The notes under the pieces are model-generated. The model ran no database searches. It had not been told where the DNA came from and saw nothing but the letters and a program-made list of their open reading frames with translations. A DNA stretch of 13,128 nt from JAICLK01 sp035478715 (GTDB lineage: Bacteria; Patescibacteriota; Saccharimonadia; Saccharimonadales; UBA4665). Shown here piece after piece: positions 6,613-12,897 of the stretch (positions within the stretch are counted from its first letter, which is position 1; each line of letters opens with the position of its first letter). Location of the stretch: the NCBI GenBank assembly GCA_035478715.1, contig DATIJK010000014.1:1-13128 (forward strand), given 5' to 3'. Made by a program: the position numbers and the translations under genes.

Positions 6613-7524
6613 ATGGAACCTACCGCAACAAATCAGGGGGGCAAACTAAGTAGGGGATGGGCAATCACCAAAAGCTCCTGGCGGGTACTAGTTTTAGATA
6701 AAGAGCTTATGACTTTGCCGATAATAAGCTTGCTCGTGAGCATAGCCACTGTGGTCTCAGTAGTTGTTTTGGCAATCGCTGCACTAGTCGGTTTCGATAA
6801 TCTAAGCGTACACGCCAGCCCAGGCAGTATGCCGAACTGGCCGTTACTAGTATTGGGAATCTTTTTATATATCGTCCTGACGATAGTCGGGAACTTTTTC
6901 AGTGGGGCACTCATCTATGGCGCAACGGAACGATTCCGCGGCGGCGACCCGACTGTCGCCAGCAGCATCGCCGGTGTTAAGCGGAAATTCCGTCCATTAG
7001 TTGCGTTCAGTCTGATGATGGCTACCGTCGGTTTAGCGCTCCAGATATTAGAAGATCGTTTGCCGTTTGCCGGGCAAGTTATCGCTTGGATTGGCGGCGC
7101 AGCGTGGTCCATCGCGAACTTATTCGCCATTCCGATCATCGTACTGAGCGAAGAGAATGTACGCCCCCTTCAGGCTACAAAAGGTTCGATCCAAGTCATC
7201 CGTAAAGTTTGGGGTGAGGGTGTCATTGCACAGATCGGTATAGGTGTCGTCGGATTTTTGGGCATTTTGGCTTATTTTGCTGCCATAGCGTTCGTCGCTA
7301 TTATCGGCAGCGTGCTGCATGTACCTTCTTTCATAGGTGTAGCAGCGCTGATCTTAGCCGTAATCGGATTCCTTGGCTTGATAGTTTTGCTCACGACCTT
7401 AAGCAGCATCGCCAAAGCCGCGTTATATTATTTCGCGACCACCGGCAAAGCACCCGAAACGTTCAACCAGGAATTGCTGCGCACAGCGATGACCCCAAAG
7501 AAAGCTCGCAAAATATTTGCTTGA
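6613..7524 (+). CDS. six-helix membrane protein, DUF6159-like
   Basis: 303 residues. The N-terminal SRGWAITKSSWRVLVLDKELMTLP resembles the start of DUF6159 integral membrane proteins. Hydrophobic segments at about 35-60, 77-103, 129-146, 157-178, 203-232 and 240-272 suggest six or more membrane passes, with a long glycine- and alanine-rich second half and a basic C-terminus (TPKKARKIF). The function of the family is not known. ATG 6613 follows the regulator's stop by 2 bases, with AAAGGA overlapping that stop, so it is co-translated with the PadR-like gene. It ends in TGA, 8 bases from the convergent DUF1905 gene. Confidence 0.8.
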   Translation: MEPTATNQGGKLSRGWAITKSSWRVLVLDKELMTLPIISLLVSIATVVSVVVLAIAALVGFDNLSVHASPGSMPNWPLLVLGIFLYIVLTIVGNFFSGALIYGATERFRGGDPTVASSIAGVKRKFRPLVAFSLMMATVGLALQILEDRLPFAGQVIAWIGGAAWSIANLFAIPIIVLSEENVRPLQATKGSIQVIRKVWGEGVIAQIGIGVVGFLGILAYFAAIAFVAIIGSVLHVPSFIGVAALILAVIGFLGLIVLLTTLSSIAKAALYYFATTGKAPETFNQELLRTAMTPKKARKIFA

Positions 7525-7532
7525 ACAAGCTA

Positions 7533-8027
7533 TTACCGCGGCGTTTTGACGCCGGCGGCCAACATCGTACAAGTTTTTTCGATTCTGATTAAGCGAGTCT
7601 CGGGTTTCTTCGCCTCTACAACCCATCGCGCGTATTCTTTCCGATTCGTATACGAAAGACTTTCGAAATTCTCTAATTGCCCCGATTCTCGCAAGGCCCT
7701 CTTGAGTTCAGCCGGCACTGAAACTTCGCGTGGCTTGTCATCAAGCTCCACGATGACATCGACGGCTTCTCCTTCGCATTTCTCAAGCTCGGCCCTGATA
7801 TCTTTGCGCAGCAAAATCATCGCGCACGGACCGCCCATCTTCGCAAGACTGCCCCGGTATTTTACACGCCCATCAAATGTAACAGTGTATGGGACCAGAT
7901 TGCCGACGCCGAACGTTTCTTTCAGATCATAGGGAAATTCTACATACTCAGACGAATTCAATTCGCCACCACGTTTGATTATCGCCGTAAACTTCAAAGG
8001 CCCAGGATTTTTGTACACTTTCGCCAT
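7533..8027 (-). CDS. DUF1905 / YdeI-OmdA family protein
   Basis: 164 residues from ATG 8027. Residues 1-85 fit DUF1905 (FTAIIKRGGELNSSEYVEFPYDLKETFG... GRVKYRGSLAKMGG), and 90-150 fit the YdeI/OmpD-associated (bacteriocin-protection) domain (VPAELKRALRESG... FESLSYTNRKEYARWVVEAKKPETRLIRIEK, shown in parts). The role is poorly known; relatives have been linked to tolerance of peptides or acids. The frame runs upstream to 8171, but that stretch is antisense to tRNA-Arg. TGG-TACAAT ends 6 bases before the ATG, so a leaderless mRNA is likely. Confidence 0.85.
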   Translation of the reverse strand: MAKVYKNPGPLKFTAIIKRGGELNSSEYVEFPYDLKETFGVGNLVPYTVTFDGRVKYRGSLAKMGGPCAMILLRKDIRAELEKCEGEAVDVIVELDDKPREVSVPAELKRALRESGQLENFESLSYTNRKEYARWVVEAKKPETRLIRIEKTCTMLAAGVKTPR

Positions 8028-8033
8028 ACCCGT

Positions 8034-8042
8034 ATTGTACCA
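8034..8042 (-). promoter_or_regulatory. extended -10, leaderless DUF1905/YdeI gene
   Basis: TGG-TACAAT on the minus strand, then 6 bases, then ATG 8027. No ribosome binding site fits between. Confidence 0.55.
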
Positions 8043-8051
8043 AACTGACTC

Positions 8052-8080
8052 TGGAAATTTCCCCTTAAACATGTTACACT
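8052..8080 (+). promoter_or_regulatory. promoter of tRNA-Arg
   Basis: TGGAAA (8052-8057), a 17-base spacer and TACACT (8075-8080) with an extended TGT before it, 13 bases upstream of the tRNA 5' end. Confidence 0.55.
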
Positions 8081-8093
8081 TAACCCCTGTTAC

Positions 8094-8170
8094 GCGCGTG
8101 TAGCTCAGCTGGATAGAGCGTCGGCTTGCGGAGCCGAAGGTCGTAGGTTCGAATCCTGTCACGCGTACCA
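8094..8170 (+). tRNA. tRNA-Arg (GCG)
   Basis: 77 nt. The acceptor stem GCGCGTG pairs with CACGCGT, followed by A73 and an encoded CCA (8168-8170). The D-arm reads AGCTCAGCTGGATAGAGC. The anticodon stem TCGGC/GCCGA encloses TTGCGGA, giving anticodon GCG (reads CGC, CGU). The T-arm is GTAGG-TTCGAAT-CCTGT. GCG is unusual, since most bacteria use ACG modified to ICG. Its 3' 18 bases recur at 8341-8358. Confidence 0.95.
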
Positions 8171-8206
8171 ATTAAAGAGTCGGTCGACATGGCCGGCTTT
8201 TTAATT
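8170..8206 (+). terminator. terminator after tRNA-Arg
   Basis: Arms 8170-8183 (AATTAAAGAGTCGG) and 8193-8206 pair over 14 positions with two G-U pairs, around a 9-base loop. The 3' arm contains five T's. The A/T-rich ends make it potentially active in both directions. Confidence 0.75.
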
Positions 8207-8262
8207 GGTTTGCTCGGCAGATACGATTCTATGACTCGGATTTTGCAACGCAAAATACGTTA

Positions 8263-8358
8263 GTCGTAGGTTCGGCGAAGCGAGGACGCGCGCAGGAATT
8301 TATTCCGAGCACGCCGCAGCGGAGAAGGGCAGAGCACGCTATCCTGTCACGCGTACCA
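8263..8358 (+). repeat. interrupted second copy of the tRNA-Arg 3' end (att-like)
   Basis: GTCGTAGGTTCG (8263-8274) equals tRNA bases 8140-8151, and ATCCTGTCACGCGTACCA (8341-8358) equals 8153-8170. The two parts are in tRNA order but separated by 66 bases (8275-8340). No matching 5' half is present upstream, so it is not a second tRNA gene. It looks like the residue of an element that integrated at the tRNA 3' end, or a partial duplication. Confidence 0.7.
8275..8340 (+). mobile_element. 66-nt GC-rich insert in the tRNA-like copy
   Basis: A GC-rich stretch with GCGCAGGAATTTATTCCGAG (includes hairpin GGAAT/ATTCC) and GCGGAGAAGGGCAGAGCACG. It shares short pieces in similar order with the structured elements at 471-588 and 4424-4544 (GGCGA, GCGCAGGA-TTTA, GGAGAAG), so it may be a shortened relative. 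The similarity is patchy, hence the low confidence. Confidence 0.35.
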
Positions 8359-8401
8359 AGATTCTTAAGGTTAAGATTTTATAAAGAGTTCGCATTTCCT
8401 C

Positions 8402-8410
8402 TGATATACT
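8402..8410 (+). promoter_or_regulatory. extended -10, leaderless NDT-MTase gene
   Basis: TGA-TATACT, then 6 bases, then ATG 8417. No Shine-Dalgarno sequence is present. Confidence 0.6.
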
Positions 8411-8416
8411 TCGGTA

Positions 8417-9793
8417 ATGAACGTCTTTTTTACTACTCCTTTCTCTGGAAAATCGAAATATCAAGAAAGCATTGACGCGATAGTAGGTGCCATTAAATTT
8501 GGAAACAAGTTAGTTACGCCAGAGAACACTGCTCAATACGTTGAATCTCTTACTAAATTCCGGCATCAGGGACTTAATAAAGAGCAAGCGCACTACGCGT
8601 TTATCCGACAAGGGATCGCGTCAGCCGATGTGGTAATCATTGAAGCCAGCCAAGAAGATATACGTGTTGGCCATGAGCTTACTTTGGCTTTGTTATTCCA
8701 CAAACCGGTCCTAGTACTTTCAAAACATACAGATTTCAGCAAATACATCACACACGATTTATTGCAGGGATCAATATATAAAACTGACGCCGAAGCTTTA
8801 GAATTCGTTAAGCAATTTTTGAATACAGCTCGACTTGGAAGGGCAGAGTCAACAATGCAGACAATCGATATGTCTGCGGATAACCTCCATTCAATTGCAC
8901 TTGCAAAATTAAGGCAATTAGCTAAACAGGAATCCGGCCAATTTGGTGAGTGGGCTAGGGCAGCCGATGACGATCCCCATAAGGTATCAAAGGAAATTCA
9001 CCAAAAACTTGGCAAACTCAAAAAGCAACCCGCCTGGTCAGTATTTGCTCCAATTTACAACGAAGACAGTCCTGATTACATTCAAGCAGGTGTTGCCAAA
9101 TTTGTGGATGAGCTTCTACGAAAAAATGACATTTCTAAAGAAGATACCATCGTTGAAGCTGCGTGCGGCACTGCTGCACTATCGCGGCAACTAGTTGCTC
9201 GTGGTTTTCAAAAAATTAATGCATTTGATATTTCTAGGCCCATGCTCGCAGAAGCTTTCCGACTCAGTGCCGAATACCCTCAAATCATGCTCTTTGAATC
9301 AGATATCAATTCGGTCACATTACCAAAGAAGGTAAGTGCAATTGTATGGACCGACTATAGCTCAAATTTTGCATTAGACGATCAACAGTTAAGGGAGTTC
9401 ATCGCTAAACTGACAGAGAATCTCTCAAGAGATGGTATTTTAATTTTTGACATTCGGACGTTCACAGGCTGGCAAATCGACTTTTATTCGCAACCAATCA
9501 CTACTTTTGCAACAGAGAGATTTCAGCGAATCTGGCTCAATGATCAAGACCAAGTGACGGGTCTAATTCATTTCGATGTCTATATTCGCGTCCGTGATAT
9601 AGATGGTAACTGGTCAGAATGGCATCGTGAATCAATGACAGAAAAAATGTGGGGACTACAGGAAGTGGTAGCCCAAATTGAGAACCTACCTGGTTTATCA
9701 ATCGACGGTATTTATGGAGACGATTTTCGAAAGATAGATCCCGCAAGGGAAGAACCAAATTTGGCTTATTTAGTCTTACGTAAAACTAAGTAA
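8417..9793 (+). CDS. nucleoside 2-deoxyribosyltransferase-like domain fused to SAM methyltransferase
   Basis: 458 residues in two parts. Residues 1-135 resemble the nucleoside 2-deoxyribosyltransferase/Rcl fold: a FFTTPFSG start, ADVVIIEAS, then DIRVGHELTLALLFHKPVLVLS with E87 as candidate catalytic Glu. That fold cleaves or exchanges the N-glycosidic bond of nucleosides or nucleotides. Residues about 205-400 form a class I methyltransferase: motif I TIVEAACGTAALS (244-256), the end of strand 2 FDIS (D271), and later GILIFDIRTF. The motif I glycines are partly replaced (CGTA). A helical linker joins them. The substrate is unknown; a modified nucleotide or small molecule is a reasonable guess. 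It follows the tRNA-Arg att-like site and ends before element A and a strong terminator, so it is probably a monocistronic accessory gene. Confidence 0.75.
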   Translation: MNVFFTTPFSGKSKYQESIDAIVGAIKFGNKLVTPENTAQYVESLTKFRHQGLNKEQAHYAFIRQGIASADVVIIEASQEDIRVGHELTLALLFHKPVLVLSKHTDFSKYITHDLLQGSIYKTDAEALEFVKQFLNTARLGRAESTMQTIDMSADNLHSIALAKLRQLAKQESGQFGEWARAADDDPHKVSKEIHQKLGKLKKQPAWSVFAPIYNEDSPDYIQAGVAKFVDELLRKNDISKEDTIVEAACGTAALSRQLVARGFQKINAFDISRPMLAEAFRLSAEYPQIMLFESDINSVTLPKKVSAIVWTDYSSNFALDDQQLREFIAKLTENLSRDGILIFDIRTFTGWQIDFYSQPITTFATERFQRIWLNDQDQVTGLIHFDVYIRVRDIDGNWSEWHRESMTEKMWGLQEVVAQIENLPGLSIDGIYGDDFRKIDPAREEPNLAYLVLRKTK

Positions 9794-9834
9794 AAACTAT
9801 AGTGAGCTAGACGGTTGTATAAACACTGCTACCC

Positions 9835-9882
9835 TGTAAAATTGTCCGAACAGTGTCCAGTGTGGTGTACCACTTTGATTCC
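9835..9882 (+). repeat. intergenic element A
   Basis: TGTAAAATTGTCCGAAC, 5 bases, then CCAGTGTGGTGTACCA. The same blocks occur at 11779-11827 (29 of 38 aligned positions identical by eye). It contains the small palindrome GTGGT-GT-ACCAC and is followed at once by a terminator. Role unknown. Confidence 0.6.
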
Positions 9883-9886
9883 GCTT

Positions 9887-9909
9887 AAGACTCCTCCGGG
9901 AGTCTTTTT
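9887..9909 (+). terminator. terminator after NDT-MTase gene
   Basis: AAGACTCC (9887-9894), loop TCCG, GGAGTCTT (9899-9906) is a perfect 8-bp stem running into a T-tract. This is a textbook intrinsic terminator. Confidence 0.9.
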
Positions 9910-9917
9910 GTTATTAT
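9909..9917 (+). promoter_or_regulatory. extended -10 before a 19-codon leaderless ORF
   Basis: TGT-TATTAT, 6 bases, then ATG 9924, the same layout as its neighbours. It overlaps the terminator's T-tail, so it could be chance. Confidence 0.4.
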
Positions 9918-9923
9918 TTACTT

Positions 9924-9983
9924 ATGCAGCACCGACTTACTGAGCGCAAATACAGGTGGCGAATTAAGAATGAACTTTCCTGA
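9924..9983 (+). CDS. possible 19-residue leader peptide overlapping JAB gene start
   Basis: ATG 9924 to TGA 9981-9983 encodes a very basic 19-residue peptide (MQHRLTERKYRWRIKNELS). It starts 6 bases after an extended -10 and ends 13 bases past the start codon of the JAB-like gene, in another frame. If the mRNA is leaderless, ribosomes would begin here and could reinitiate at 9970. There is no independent evidence that it is translated. Confidence 0.3.
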   Translation: MQHRLTERKYRWRIKNELS

Positions 9984-10743
9984 AATAACCAATACCGATC
10001 TCGCATTGCATTCATTGCTTGATCAGTTTGAATTAAGCGCCCATGCATTTGATAGCATCACTGGAACTTATTATTGGGATGGGACTGGAATAGATTTTAT
10101 GGTTGATACACCGGTAAAAAGGGTGCAGGGCCACGCGATAAAATTTAAAGCTAAGAAAATTTACCTGGCGCATACGCATCCTCTGTCAGTTGATGAATCA
10201 ATAACTTTCTATAATTCGCGCGTAGACCCTAGAGAGAAAATTGCGTATGGATTACTGGCACTTCCAATTGGCAACGGGCCTTCAAAGGGCGACATTGAAT
10301 ATTTCGAAAATGTTAAAAAAGAGTTCAGGCAAAAGAATATTGAAGCAATCGGCGTCATTTATGCAGCTAGTGGTATATGGGAATTCGATCTGAAGCCAAA
10401 CTTTAGACTCAATGATTTTCTAAAGGAATATGAAATAGCCTTCCCGACATCAGATAATGAGAATTTTACAAGAGAGTGGACAAGCAAACATACTTTCCCC
10501 AGCTACTTTTTAGAGCTTTTAAACCCAAAAATACATGACACGACCTATAAAACACACCATTTAAAACTATCCACGCCGTATCCTGGAGCTATGCAAAGAA
10601 ACAAAGCCACTAAAAAAGCGCTGGCATTTTATAATTCCAACGGATTAGATGTAAAATTCCATCAATATAGCGAGTTCGCCATTAATCCATACGAGCTTAT
10701 GAGAGAGAAAATTACGTCTTGGGGCAACTTGTTCAATAAATAA
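9970..10743 (+). CDS. JAB/MPN-type metalloprotease-like protein
   Basis: 257 residues. The JAMM-like pattern is HTHP (H68, H70) followed later by GPSKGDIEYF (S105, D108), then EAIGVIYAASGIWEFD, which fits the strand after the metal site in JAB proteins. In the usual JAMM motif Ser follows the second His by 8 residues; here about 27 extra residues are inserted. The catalytic Glu in the first strand is not evident. JAB proteins cleave isopeptide or peptide bonds, and occur in ubiquitin-like conjugation, phage tail assembly, toxins and RadC. No E1, E2 or ubiquitin-like gene is in the window. ATG 9970 has AGGTGG about 10 bases upstream; the frame stays open upstream without a standard start. Lies between elements A and B with the next gene. 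Confidence 0.6.
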   Translation: MNFPEITNTDLALHSLLDQFELSAHAFDSITGTYYWDGTGIDFMVDTPVKRVQGHAIKFKAKKIYLAHTHPLSVDESITFYNSRVDPREKIAYGLLALPIGNGPSKGDIEYFENVKKEFRQKNIEAIGVIYAASGIWEFDLKPNFRLNDFLKEYEIAFPTSDNENFTREWTSKHTFPSYFLELLNPKIHDTTYKTHHLKLSTPYPGAMQRNKATKKALAFYNSNGLDVKFHQYSEFAINPYELMREKITSWGNLFNK

Positions 10744-10768
10744 AGAGTCGGTACTGTGGCTAGCTTTT
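10742..10768 (+). terminator. weak terminator-like hairpin after JAB-like gene
   Basis: AAAGAGTC pairs with GGCT-AG-CTTT with a two-base bulge and ends in TTTT. It shares the 12-mer TAAAGAGTCGGT with the tRNA-Arg terminator (8173-8184). Confidence 0.4.
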
Positions 10769-10816
10769 CGCCCTGCAGACAAATATCCTCTTCAAATTTT
10801 TACACCAATGCGTATT

Positions 10817-10825
10817 TGTTATTGT
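10817..10825 (+). promoter_or_regulatory. extended -10, leaderless start of the 10832 gene
   Basis: TGT-TATTGT, 6 bases, ATG 10832. It decides the start: the earlier in-frame ATG 10808 has no ribosome binding site. Confidence 0.45.
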
Positions 10826-10831
10826 ATAACT

Positions 10832-11719
10832 ATGCCAAACGACGAACATGTGCCAGAAAATCTTAAAGATTACTTTCGAAAAAATAAAGATGGAAGCGTT
10901 GCAATAATCGATATCGTTTCAAAGAAAGCTGCGACCCCCGGAGAAATACCGGATTTCATAAATTCCAGTCAGTACTACACGAACGGGCTCAAAAAAATTA
11001 AAAAATTTTCAGATAGGGTCGAGATTGATGTATGGCTCGTGCGACATCAAAAGACGGTTGATCTTGGCCAGCCAGGGGCTTTCAGGCAAGCGCTTGAAGA
11101 TAATAATGTTTACATACCCGAAGGCAAATACTGGAGTAAGGAAGAGGTTGAAATTTGGAACGACGCGTCGCAAAAAACTAAACCAAAAAACGAAGCGGCG
11201 ATTAATGCAATGATTCAGAATATGACCACTAAGGTAGACGATGGTTTTACGCGTACACAGTGTCTGGCAGTGGCGGGGAGCAAAGTCAGGGTCGAATTCG
11301 TTGATTACACTTTTTATGATTTCAAGGACACACCTGGTCTTAGTCAGTTTGACGAAGGTCATCGGGCTTTCCAAAGGAATCCGAATCACGATAGAATGGA
11401 AGCCTTTTACTGGAGGGCAGCGCTGACTTATTATCGCGAATGGATAATGATATCGAATTTAGGTTATGTAATTGATAGTTGGCTAGCGAAGTCTTCGGGT
11501 TCAAAACCACTTAAAATACTAATGACTATCGGTATGTTTCATAATGATTTGATAAGAAAACTGCAATCTTTCGGCATCGACGCAAAAACAACATACCCCC
11601 GTAGCAGCGATGAAGAAATTAATACGATGCGAAAAGAGGCGGAAATTATAGCAAAATACAGATATACTCCAGATGACATTTCACTTTACAGGGGACTCAA
11701 TGAAATTATATTTAGATAG
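10832..11719 (+). CDS. unknown protein, second gene of the A-B module
   Basis: 295 residues from ATG 10832 (303 if ATG 10808 is used; the first eight residues there would be cysteine-rich, MRICYCIT). No family recognised. It looks soluble and charged. The middle has DVWLVRHQKTVDLGQPGAFRQ and VEFVDYTFYDFKDTPG; the C-terminal third has PLKILMTIGMFHNDLIRKL, a strand followed by GMFH and a helix, loosely like the GxxH...L pattern of TraB/ChaN-type proteins, but this is too weak to name. It follows the JAB-like gene by 88 bases with its own -10 box and precedes element B and a terminator. It has the same A+T-rich composition as its neighbours, which supports acquisition together. Confidence 0.65.
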   Translation: MPNDEHVPENLKDYFRKNKDGSVAIIDIVSKKAATPGEIPDFINSSQYYTNGLKKIKKFSDRVEIDVWLVRHQKTVDLGQPGAFRQALEDNNVYIPEGKYWSKEEVEIWNDASQKTKPKNEAAINAMIQNMTTKVDDGFTRTQCLAVAGSKVRVEFVDYTFYDFKDTPGLSQFDEGHRAFQRNPNHDRMEAFYWRAALTYYREWIMISNLGYVIDSWLAKSSGSKPLKILMTIGMFHNDLIRKLQSFGIDAKTTYPRSSDEEINTMRKEAEIIAKYRYTPDDISLYRGLNEIIFR

Positions 11720-11778
11720 TCAAAAAATGCGCACTGGGGTATATCGGGTACTAACCAGTCAAGAACAAGGTACCAATT

Positions 11779-11827
11779 TGTAAAACTTTCCGAACTACGA
11801 CCAGCGCGGCGTACCATATGAATATTC
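11779..11827 (+). repeat. intergenic element B
   Basis: TGTAAAACTTTCCGAAC, 5 bases, CCAGCGCGGCGTACCA, homologous to element A and in the same orientation and the same position (after a gene, before a terminator). Differences in the second block are all C for T. It ends in GCGTACCA, also the end of the tRNA-Arg. Confidence 0.6.
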
Positions 11828-11831
11828 CAGC

Positions 11832-11858
11832 AAAAGGAGCGTTTTTGCGTTCCTTTTT
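11832..11858 (+). terminator. terminator after the 10832 gene
   Basis: AAAAGGAGCG (11832-11841) pairs with CGTTCCTTTT (11848-11857) around a T-rich 6-base loop and ends in T's. Confidence 0.75.
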
Positions 11859-11884
11859 AATTTGTTCGACCCTTGTTGATGGTA

Positions 11885-11913
11885 TTGACTTAATATATCA
11901 TTTATGATATATT
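11885..11913 (+). promoter_or_regulatory. promoter, leaderless 11920 gene
   Basis: TTGACT (11885-11890), a 17-base spacer ending in TGA, then TATATT (11908-11913), 6 bases and ATG 11920. Both boxes and the extended -10 are good, making this the clearest leaderless promoter here. Confidence 0.75.
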
Positions 11914-11919
11914 ATTAAT

Positions 11920-12810
11920 ATGGAAATTCCTCCATTGGAACCCATAATCGAGGCAGTTACCGCACCGCTGGAAGCCGTAGGAGAAGTGATCGGCGAAGTA
12001 GTACCCGAGATACCGGAAATCAGCTTCGGGCCACCCGCACCCGAAATTATGGCGCTCACCGGTGAAGCTGCCGCTAGCAGCCTTAGTGACGCCGCCTTGC
12101 ACCCTGAATACTTAGATCCGTATCTTTATGACAGATTCACGATTATGCGGGATACTGTGCATTACACGCAATCATTGGAACTTGATTACAGGGTAAGCAT
12201 CAACCCTCAGATGACAGAACTTGAGCGTGCGATGGGTTGTTCAGTAGAAATGCTTGAGCCGCAAGTACGTGATGCCGCATTAACGATGTGGGATAAAGGA
12301 TATTCGACGTACTCTTCCGGTTTTTACGGGCAAGGCCACAACCTGCAAGTAATCGATGGGGTATTTAAGGTGGATGCAACGCTGGCAGAATCACTTTATA
12401 CCAAATTTGGTGTTAAAACCGAAAATGTAGGCAACCATACTTCTTTATTTTTCTGGATGCACCCGGCCGATACCATGGAGTCGGTCACGGCAAAATGGAA
12501 TGCCATAGCTGAGTTCTTGCCGGACTTAGGTAAACCCAGCACGCCTAATACAATGGACGGCGCTGATCTTTTCCGCCAATCGTTCTTCACACCGAATATC
12601 GTTACTGCCGAAATGACTGCAACGATTCAAGAATTTGGCGATCAACCAACTACGGACAGCGTGACCGTCGGCGGAGCCGAAACTTTGCCTGCTATCATTG
12701 GAGAAAGGTACGTGAATGTCAGCGCCGGTCTGGGTTTTTTCTGCTTGGCCATGTCGATGAATGCTATCGAAGCAATCGATGATGACAACAAAAAACAAAA
12801 GGTAAATTAA
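11920..12810 (+). CDS. unknown 296-residue protein
   Basis: No family recognised. The N-terminus (about 1-45) is acidic, proline- and valine-rich with a repetitive EAVxxPLEAVGEVIGEVVPE pattern, with no signal peptide. A folded middle follows: TELERAMGCSVEMLEPQVRD, then ALTMWDKGYSTYSSGFYGQGH and VFKVDATLAESL, reminiscent of domains that place an active-site Ser/Gly loop after a helix, but no assignment is made. Near the C-terminus is a mildly hydrophobic AGLGFFCLAMSMNAIEAI and a charged tail (DDDNKKQKVN). Composition is less A+T-rich than the genes between 8417 and 11719. The start is fixed by the leaderless promoter. The next gene begins 87 bases later in the same direction and may be functionally linked. 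Confidence 0.7.
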   Translation: MEIPPLEPIIEAVTAPLEAVGEVIGEVVPEIPEISFGPPAPEIMALTGEAAASSLSDAALHPEYLDPYLYDRFTIMRDTVHYTQSLELDYRVSINPQMTELERAMGCSVEMLEPQVRDAALTMWDKGYSTYSSGFYGQGHNLQVIDGVFKVDATLAESLYTKFGVKTENVGNHTSLFFWMHPADTMESVTAKWNAIAEFLPDLGKPSTPNTMDGADLFRQSFFTPNIVTAEMTATIQEFGDQPTTDSVTVGGAETLPAIIGERYVNVSAGLGFFCLAMSMNAIEAIDDDNKKQKVN

Positions 12811-12882
12811 TGGTTGCAGCAAGGGGTTTTAGTTAACGGTTCAAAAATCAAAATGATACTTATTGCTTTTTTGTCAATATTA

Positions 12883-12891
12883 TGCTAATGT
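12883..12891 (+). promoter_or_regulatory. extended -10, leaderless 12898 gene
   Basis: TGC-TAATGT, 6 bases, ATG 12898. TTGCTT at 12863-12868 gives a -35 with 17-base spacing. Confidence 0.5.
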
Positions 12892-12897
12892 TTAGAT

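Noticed and set aside
8028..8171. N-terminal extension of the DUF1905/YdeI frame
   Set aside because: It is antisense to tRNA-Arg, and an extended -10 lies 6 bases before ATG 8027.
8263..8358. Second, intron-containing tRNA-Arg gene
   Set aside because: No 5' half with a matching acceptor stem or D-arm is found upstream.
9835..9885. Elements A and B as the ends of a shared coding sequence
   Set aside because: One frame gives similar peptides in both (CKIVRTVSSVVYH, CKTFRTTTSAAYH), but stops lie just upstream and no start or gene body exists; kept only as DNA elements.
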